NCBI GenBank assembly: GCA_045605145.1
Contig: JAZUPH010000054.1
Span: 1 to 16,630 of the forward strand
Source of the DNA: CAMNAO01 sp045605145
GTDB lineage: Bacteria; Bacillota; Clostridia; Oscillospirales; Oscillospiraceae
Reading direction: 5' to 3'
Length of the DNA: 16,630 nucleotides
Both the position numbers and the translations under genes were made by a program. This document shows, one piece after another, positions 11,676-16,630 of the stretch. The notes below the pieces were generated by a model. That model saw nothing but the letters and a program-made list of their open reading frames with translations, ran no database searches and was not told the origin of the DNA. Numbering within the stretch: the first letter of the stretch is position 1; every line of letters starts with the position of its first letter.

Positions 11676-13382
11676 ATGATAAACTTCAAGGATATTGAAT
11701 ATAAGCGCCCCGATATCGAGGCCCTGCGCGCTGCTGCCGCTGAGCTGGGTGCCCAGCTGGAGGCCGCTGACAGCTTTGAGGAGGTTGAGGAGATCTTCTT
11801 CAAGGCGCAGGATGTCATCTGCAATGTCAGCACCGATATGACCGTCTGCAGTATCCGCCACGACATAGACACCCGTGACGAGTTCTATGATAAAGAGAAC
11901 GAATATCTGGACAGTATCGCCCCTCAGGTGGAGGAGATCGAGATCGACTTCATGCGCAGGCTGATGAATGGCCCGTACAAGGCGGACTTTGCAGCCAAAT
12001 ACGGGGACCTGCTGTTTGTGAATATGGAGATGGCGGAAAAGTCCATCGCGCCCCAGATTATGGAAGACCTGGCACGGGAAAATGAACTGACCAGCGCCTA
12101 CCGCAAGCTGCTTGCCTCTGCCCAGATACCCTTTGAGGGCGGTACATATACCCTTTCCCAGATGACCCCATTCAAGCAGGATCCGGACTCACAGCGCCGC
12201 CACGCCGCCTGGAAGGCGGAGGGGCAGTTCTATGTGGACAACGGCGACAAGCTGGACGAGCTGTACGATCAGCTGACTCACCTGCGCGATGAAATGGGCA
12301 GGAAGCTGGGCTACGACGGCTATCAGCAGCTGGGCTACTACCGTATGCAGCGCAACTGCTACACCCGCCAGGATATTGAGGCATTCCGCGCCGCCGTGAG
12401 AGAGCATCTTGTACCCCTTGCCGACAAGCTCTACCGCCGTCAGGCACAGCGCATGGGCTTTGAATACCCCCTGAGCTTTGCCGACGCCGGCCTTGAATTT
12501 AAGAGCGGAAACGCAAAACCCGCCGGCACCCCTGACGACATCCTTGCCGCCGGCAAAAAATTCTACCATGAGCTGTCGCCCGAGACGGCGCAGTTTATTG
12601 ACGAGATGTATGAATACGGCCTTCTGGATGTGCTCAGCCGCACCGGCAAGGCGGGCGGCGGCTACTGCACGGATCTTGCCAGATACCGCATGCCCTTTAT
12701 CTTCGCCAACTTTAACGGCACCAGCGGCGATGTTGAGGTCATCACTCATGAGGCGGGGCACGCTTTTGAAGCGTGGCTGGCTAAGGATGTGCCCATCGTC
12801 AGACAGTGCTGGCCCAGTATGGAGGCCTGCGAGGTTCATTCCATGTCCATGGAGTTCTTCTCCTGGCCCTGGGCTGAGGATTTCTTCGGCGGTGACGCGC
12901 GCAAATTCCGCTTCAGCCATCTGGCGGGTGCAATCACCTTCATTCCCTACGGCACCCTGGTGGACCACTTCCAGCATGAGGTGTACGACCATCCGGAAAT
13001 GACCCCGGCCGAGCGCCATGCCACATGGAAGCGCCTTCTGGGCGTGTATATGCCCTGGATGCGACTTGACGGTGAGATCCCATTCTACTCCGAGGGTAAG
13101 GGCTGGCAGCGCCAGAGCCATATTTACGGCTCGCCCTACTACTATCTGGACTACTGTCTTGCCCAGACCATGGCGCTTAAATTCTGGGCCATGATACAGG
13201 AGGATACCAAGTCCGCGTGGGAGATTTATATGCGCTACACCAGACAGGCCGGTACCAAGACCTTTACCGACCTGCTCAAGGGTGCGGATCTACCCAGCCC
13301 CTTTGACCCCAGCGTTCTGCGCGATGTTTGCGCCGCGGCAGGGGAGTATCTGGATATTTACGACCTGAGCGGCATTGAATAA
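11676..13382 (+). CDS. M3 family oligoendopeptidase (PepF-like)
   Basis: The start at 11676 has AAAGGAAA upstream; the frame is open further but runs through the promoter. The 568-residue protein is a zinc oligopeptidase of family M3: the HEAGH motif (358-362) supplies two His ligands and the catalytic Glu359, and EACEVHSMSMEFF provides the third ligand, Glu386. The C-terminal GSPYYYLDYCLAQTMALKFW is the substrate-tyrosine segment typical of M3B clostridial oligoendopeptidases. It has no signal peptide, so it should trim short peptides in the cytosol. It is followed after 19 bases by the ceramidase-like gene, so the two are co-transcribed. A role in digesting imported peptides is likely. Confidence 0.95.
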   Translation: MINFKDIEYKRPDIEALRAAAAELGAQLEAADSFEEVEEIFFKAQDVICNVSTDMTVCSIRHDIDTRDEFYDKENEYLDSIAPQVEEIEIDFMRRLMNGPYKADFAAKYGDLLFVNMEMAEKSIAPQIMEDLARENELTSAYRKLLASAQIPFEGGTYTLSQMTPFKQDPDSQRRHAAWKAEGQFYVDNGDKLDELYDQLTHLRDEMGRKLGYDGYQQLGYYRMQRNCYTRQDIEAFRAAVREHLVPLADKLYRRQAQRMGFEYPLSFADAGLEFKSGNAKPAGTPDDILAAGKKFYHELSPETAQFIDEMYEYGLLDVLSRTGKAGGGYCTDLARYRMPFIFANFNGTSGDVEVITHEAGHAFEAWLAKDVPIVRQCWPSMEACEVHSMSMEFFSWPWAEDFFGGDARKFRFSHLAGAITFIPYGTLVDHFQHEVYDHPEMTPAERHATWKRLLGVYMPWMRLDGEIPFYSEGKGWQRQSHIYGSPYYYLDYCLAQTMALKFWAMIQEDTKSAWEIYMRYTRQAGTKTFTDLLKGADLPSPFDPSVLRDVCAAAGEYLDIYDLSGIE

Positions 13383-13401
13383 TGAGAGGGAGGAAGAGAC
13401 C

Positions 13402-14664
13402 ATGAGTCAAACGCGCCTTTATGCCGGCGCGGGTAAGTCTAAACTTGCCTTCCCTGACGGCTTTTTCCCCCAGCATGAGGATATCAACGGCATCCATACC
13501 GATATGCATGTCCGCGCGCTGATAATTGATTGCGGCCCAAGGGCGGCGCTTGTGTCGGTCGAGCTGGCCTCAATCCGACCCTTTGAGCTTATTGACGAGC
13601 TGCGGGACATCGTTGCGGAGATCAGCGGCGCGCCCCGTGAGAATACATGGCTGTGTGTGACTCACTCGCTTGCCGCGCCTCACACCCCGCCGGTTAGCGA
13701 TACCTTCCGCTTTGACGCCTACATGAATGCAATCCGCACCGCCCTTACAGACAGCGTCACTCAGGCGGCGGAAACTCTCCGCCCGGCAGTCTTCGGCTGG
13801 GGCGTGGGCAGCAGCGATGTCATCGTCAACCGCGATATCGAGAGTGTTGACGGCTGGTGGATGGGAATGGGCGGCGACGGCCCCTCTGACCCCACGCTAA
13901 GTGTGCTGCGCTTTGATGACGCTTCGGGTAAGCCCATCGCGCTGGTATACAACCACGCCCTAAAGTCCAGCGTGCTGGAGGCGGCGGTAATGTCCGACGG
14001 CTGGAAATACGCCTCTGCCGACCTGTGCGGCGAGGGCAGCCGCATTGCGGAAGAGAGATTCGGCGTACCCACCCTGTTTTTCATGGGTGCGGGCGGCGAT
14101 CAGTTCCCCAAAATGATGGCCACACATTATGCTGTGGGCGAGGACGGCAGATTGTACCTGGCGGAGCATCGTGAGAAGGGCTATGACATGCTCAGCGAGC
14201 TTGGCGGAGTGCTTGGTGCGGATATTGTGTCCGTGGCCGAGGGCATTGTCTGCGGCGATATCGCCCCCGTGGTGGAGCTTGCGCGCATCGATTTTGCAGT
14301 CCCGGGAAAGGCAGTGCATGATTACGGCCCCAATTTCATGCCGCCGGTGCGTAACTTTGTCTATCAGGCTGCTGCTGATGAACAGGTCAGGGTGGAGTTT
14401 CTGCGTATTGGCGACTGTGCCGTTGTGGGCAACAAGTCCGAGCTGACCACCCCCATCATGGACGAGCTGAAGGCGCGCTCACCCTTTGAAAATACCATGT
14501 TTTTCTCCATGGTCAACGGTGGACAGGGCTACATCGCCGACGACACCCAGTTTGAGCGCTGTCTGCATGGCGCAGTGCGCTCTCCCATTGGCCGGGGTGC
14601 CGATAGAATCTTCCTTGAGAACACCCTTGCCCGCCTGGGTACCATGTACAGCGGGGATGAGTAA
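13402..14664 (+). CDS. Neutral/alkaline ceramidase-like protein, cytosolic
   Basis: The start at 13402 is supported by GGGAGG; a TTG at 13375 is possible but has no such site. The 420-residue protein resembles the N-terminal catalytic domain of neutral ceramidase: AGAGKSKL near the start, VTHSLAAP (86-93) where ceramidases have a THTHSGP-type motif, YNHALKSS (183-190), GAGGDQFP (229-236), KSELTTP (345-351) and GGQGYIADDTQFE (373-385). The presumed zinc ligands (His88, His185, Glu347, Tyr377) have matching positions, while the second His of HTH is Leu. It has no signal peptide, unlike secreted ceramidases, and lacks the C-terminal immunoglobulin-like domain. The substrate is probably a small amide rather than a host ceramide; this is inference. 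It is second in the M3 peptidase operon. Confidence 0.75.
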   Translation: MSQTRLYAGAGKSKLAFPDGFFPQHEDINGIHTDMHVRALIIDCGPRAALVSVELASIRPFELIDELRDIVAEISGAPRENTWLCVTHSLAAPHTPPVSDTFRFDAYMNAIRTALTDSVTQAAETLRPAVFGWGVGSSDVIVNRDIESVDGWWMGMGGDGPSDPTLSVLRFDDASGKPIALVYNHALKSSVLEAAVMSDGWKYASADLCGEGSRIAEERFGVPTLFFMGAGGDQFPKMMATHYAVGEDGRLYLAEHREKGYDMLSELGGVLGADIVSVAEGIVCGDIAPVVELARIDFAVPGKAVHDYGPNFMPPVRNFVYQAAADEQVRVEFLRIGDCAVVGNKSELTTPIMDELKARSPFENTMFFSMVNGGQGYIADDTQFERCLHGAVRSPIGRGADRIFLENTLARLGTMYSGDE

Positions 14665-14770
14665 TCCCCACTGTGTCCTGCATGGCGGTTTGCGTGAGTG
14701 CAGATGTGCCGTTTATTATTTTTGAAGTCCAAAATAGTATATTTTTAATTATAAATAGGAGGATATTTTT

Positions 14771-15676
14771 ATGAAGATCATCATTCGTGCTGACGACGTC
14801 GGCTACACCGATCTTTGCAACATCGGCGCTTTTGAGACTATGTACAACGGCGTGGTCACGGCTGCCGATGTCATGCTGGACACTCCCGGCGCAAAGGACG
14901 CACTGCGCCGCCTTAAGGAGATGCCCTGGATCTCCACCGGCTGGCACACCCATTTCTGGGGCTCACCCCTGCTGGATCCTGCCAAGGTGCCCAGCATCTA
15001 CGACAAAAAGACCGGCCACTTCCGTACCGACATCGCCAAGGCCGACGATGTGGTATTTGAAGAGATCCTTGCCGAGTGCCGCGCCCAGATGGAGATGTGC
15101 GTTTCCATTCTTGGCAAGCCCCTGGATACCGGCGCAACCGCGGGTCTGAGCGATGCCAAACCCTTTGGCCGCGCCATCATGCAGGTCTGCGACGAATACG
15201 GCATCCCCTACAACTACTGCTACAAGAAGGCAAAGCATAAGGTCACCGGCGAGGTCATTGACTCTGCACCCCTGGACAAGTGGATTGACCGCAAGTGCTA
15301 CTGCCTCAATCCCGGCCCGGCGTACTCCGCTCTCTTCACCGACTCTTTGACCGAGTGCGAGAAGTATGACCCTGCCAGCTACTACATCGATGACAAACAG
15401 TGCGCCGGCGACTATCCCGAGGACGCTGTCCTTGAGCAGAGCTGGCACCCCGGCTACCCCGATTGGTACGTCTATCACGAGGGTGATCAGGGCCCTGCCG
15501 CCCGCAATTTCATTCTGGCCCGCATCATGGATGTGGAGGCTCTTACCAGCCAGCGCCTGAAGAATTGGATCCGCGAGAATAAGGTTGAGCTTATGAACTT
15601 CCGCGATGCCCTTTACGGCACCAAAGAGTACCAGAGCCACCTGCGCAATACCGGCAGCGACCTGTTCGTGGGCTGA
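14771..15676 (+). CDS. ChbG/YdjC-family (carbohydrate deacetylase-like) protein with altered metal site
   Basis: AGGAGG lies about ten bases before the ATG. The 301-residue protein starts MKIIIRADDVGYTD, where Asp8/Asp9 match the ADD(F/V)G motif of YdjC deacetylases, and has GWHTHFWGSP (57-66) with His59 and His61 and a late SWHPGYPDW with His226. In canonical ChbG the segment GRP...DxHxHxH carries a further zinc histidine; here the corresponding stretch reads GKPLDTGATAGLSDAKPFG (115-133) without histidine. The metal site is therefore changed, and deacetylase activity on N-acetylated oligosaccharides should not be assumed. It follows the ceramidase-like gene by 106 bases with an AT-rich gap that may hold its own promoter (weak TTGAAG and TATA-like sequences), so it may be a separate unit. 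It ends at a strong terminator. Confidence 0.88.
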   Translation: MKIIIRADDVGYTDLCNIGAFETMYNGVVTAADVMLDTPGAKDALRRLKEMPWISTGWHTHFWGSPLLDPAKVPSIYDKKTGHFRTDIAKADDVVFEEILAECRAQMEMCVSILGKPLDTGATAGLSDAKPFGRAIMQVCDEYGIPYNYCYKKAKHKVTGEVIDSAPLDKWIDRKCYCLNPGPAYSALFTDSLTECEKYDPASYYIDDKQCAGDYPEDAVLEQSWHPGYPDWYVYHEGDQGPAARNFILARIMDVEALTSQRLKNWIRENKVELMNFRDALYGTKEYQSHLRNTGSDLFVG

Positions 15677-15693
15677 AGGCAGAACTGAACATT

Positions 15694-15724
15694 AAAAGAC
15701 CCGCCTATCGGCGGGTCTTTTTTC
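15694..15724. terminator. Bidirectional terminator between the ChbG-like gene and the convergent gene
   Basis: AAAGACCCGCC (15695-15705) pairs perfectly with GGCGGGTCTTT (15710-15720) around TATC, flanked by A-run and T-run so that it can work in both directions. It lies between convergent stop codons. Confidence 0.92.
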
Positions 15725-15728
15725 GTCT

Positions 15729-16630
15729 CTATTCAAGCTGGTCGCCTTCGCGGATGTTATGGATGTGGAACTCCATCTCAAACACTGTGCTGCGGTGGGA
15801 TGAAAAGCTGCCGCCGATGTGATAAATGGCGCTTCCATCCAAAAGGGGCAGCGTCCAGCCTAGCTCACTTTCCTCCAGATCCTCCGGCGAGAGGGTGTAA
15901 GCCTCGCTGCCGTCCAGCGGCTCGACGCGGACATATATACTGTCCGGGTCGTAGCTGAAGCCGAAATGCAGCGCTGTGATGTCTGCACCGTGGAAATAGC
16001 AGGCACCGTCCTCTTCGCGGTTGGCATACGGATCCTCCCGTGTACCGTCTGCGTCGTGCAGGCGCAGGCATTCACCGTTGGTCCATGCAGGCTCTCCGTT
16101 AAAAAAATCCGGCTCAACGGTGAACACCATATACGGAAGCACTGGATTCGGGTCCGGGTTGGGTGCGTCATAATCCAAAAGGGAGTGGATATAATCCCAG
16201 TCAATAGGGGAGGTGACCTGATAATAGTCAAGGCGCATATTTCTGTTGCCCTTGTACCTGCTGAAGGTGGACACGGTGAGCATATCGCCATTGAGCATTA
16301 TTCTGCCGATGTCGCCCTCACTGTCATAGAATATCTCCAGCACATAGCCGCTGCAGCCGTGGCTCCATATGCCGCTGTCAAGGCGCCTTAGCTGCAGGTC
16401 GCCCAGATAGTCAGTCAGAGCCTCCTCGTTCCATGCGTAAAGCCTTTGGTCATTGTCATCCTGCACATCAAATGGGATGGAAACAGTGCGGGTGCAGGTG
16501 TAGATGCGCCCGATGGGGCCGTGGGGGTTGGGGTCAAATATCAGCTCATCCATACTGCCAGAAAGGGTGGAGATGCTTATCCAGCCTCCGGTAAAACCCA
16601 AGACAAGGCTTAAAAGGCCGACAACAACCG
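15729..16630 (-). CDS. Membrane-anchored or secreted hypothetical protein; partial, N-terminus outside the window
   Basis: The frame stays open to the window edge, so the gene starts outside; a TTG at 16601 is only an internal codon. The first visible residues, VVVGLLSLVLGFTGGW, form a hydrophobic segment that is a membrane anchor or signal peptide, so the remainder is probably outside the cell. The roughly 280-residue extracellular part is acidic and rich in Tyr, Trp, Asp and Gly, with many beta-strand-like stretches (YVLEIFYDSEGDIGRIML, HFGFSYDPDSIYVRVEPLDG) and an ending STVFEMEFHIHNIREGDQLE. No catalytic motif or known domain is recognised. It is convergent with the ChbG-like gene and shares its bidirectional terminator. 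Confidence 0.82.
   Translation of the reverse strand, partial: VVVGLLSLVLGFTGGWISISTLSGSMDELIFDPNPHGPIGRIYTCTRTVSIPFDVQDDNDQRLYAWNEEALTDYLGDLQLRRLDSGIWSHGCSGYVLEIFYDSEGDIGRIMLNGDMLTVSTFSRYKGNRNMRLDYYQVTSPIDWDYIHSLLDYDAPNPDPNPVLPYMVFTVEPDFFNGEPAWTNGECLRLHDADGTREDPYANREEDGACYFHGADITALHFGFSYDPDSIYVRVEPLDGSEAYTLSPEDLEESELGWTLPLLDGSAIYHIGGSFSSHRSTVFEMEFHIHNIREGDQLE

Noticed and set aside
12189..13121. A 310-codon open frame on the minus strand
   Set aside because: Antisense shadow of the M3 peptidase; no ribosome binding site or recognisable protein.

Overview
The window looks like chromosomal DNA from a Gram-positive, anaerobic, gut-type clostridium (Oscillospiraceae/Ruminococcaceae-like). Evidence: GC-rich coding sequence with AGGAGG-type ribosome binding sites, a clostridial-type pyruvate,phosphate dikinase, a SleB-like cell-wall hydrolase, a clostridial-type small deformylase, and a four-helix-bundle gene beside an ATGATAT hairpin array. 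The taxonomic call is inference. Many promoters here have a TGn extended -10. TGA is used as an ordinary stop in several genes.

Layout. 1-728 (minus strand) is a redox pair: a thioredoxin cut by the window edge, whose active site reads WCGP-TGA-RM and is followed by a bSECIS-like hairpin, and a lipoprotein rhodanese. Both promoters carry the same 19-bp palindromic site at the same distance from the -10. 841-3721 is ppdK with its promoter, a terminator and a possible 29-codon ORF overlapping its 3' end. 3936-4116 is a tRNA-Arg(ACG) unit. 4118-5255 is an AT-rich cassette: a mirror-symmetric array of small hairpins (4x ATGATAT, then 4x ATATCAT), a promoter at its edge, a four-helix-bundle gene and an overlapping unknown gene.

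5313-7451 holds an unknown gene and a YegP-like DUF1508 gene on the minus strand, divergent from a PaaI-type thioesterase. 7478-9157 is a two-gene esterase operon with a consensus promoter; the first enzyme looks intact, while the second has lost its nucleophile serine, its histidine and its oxyanion motif. 9200-10107 is an APH(3')-like kinase. 10120-10623 is a deformylase-family gene and 10661-11500 a secreted SleB-like hydrolase, both minus. 11604-15724 runs plus: an M3-family oligopeptidase, a cytosolic neutral-ceramidase-like protein and a ChbG/YdjC-like protein, ending at a strong terminator. 15729-16630 is the C-terminal part of a membrane-anchored unknown protein that leaves the window.

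The strongest leads are the probable selenocysteine thioredoxin with its co-regulated rhodanese, the hairpin array with its two-gene cassette, and the active/inactive esterase pair.
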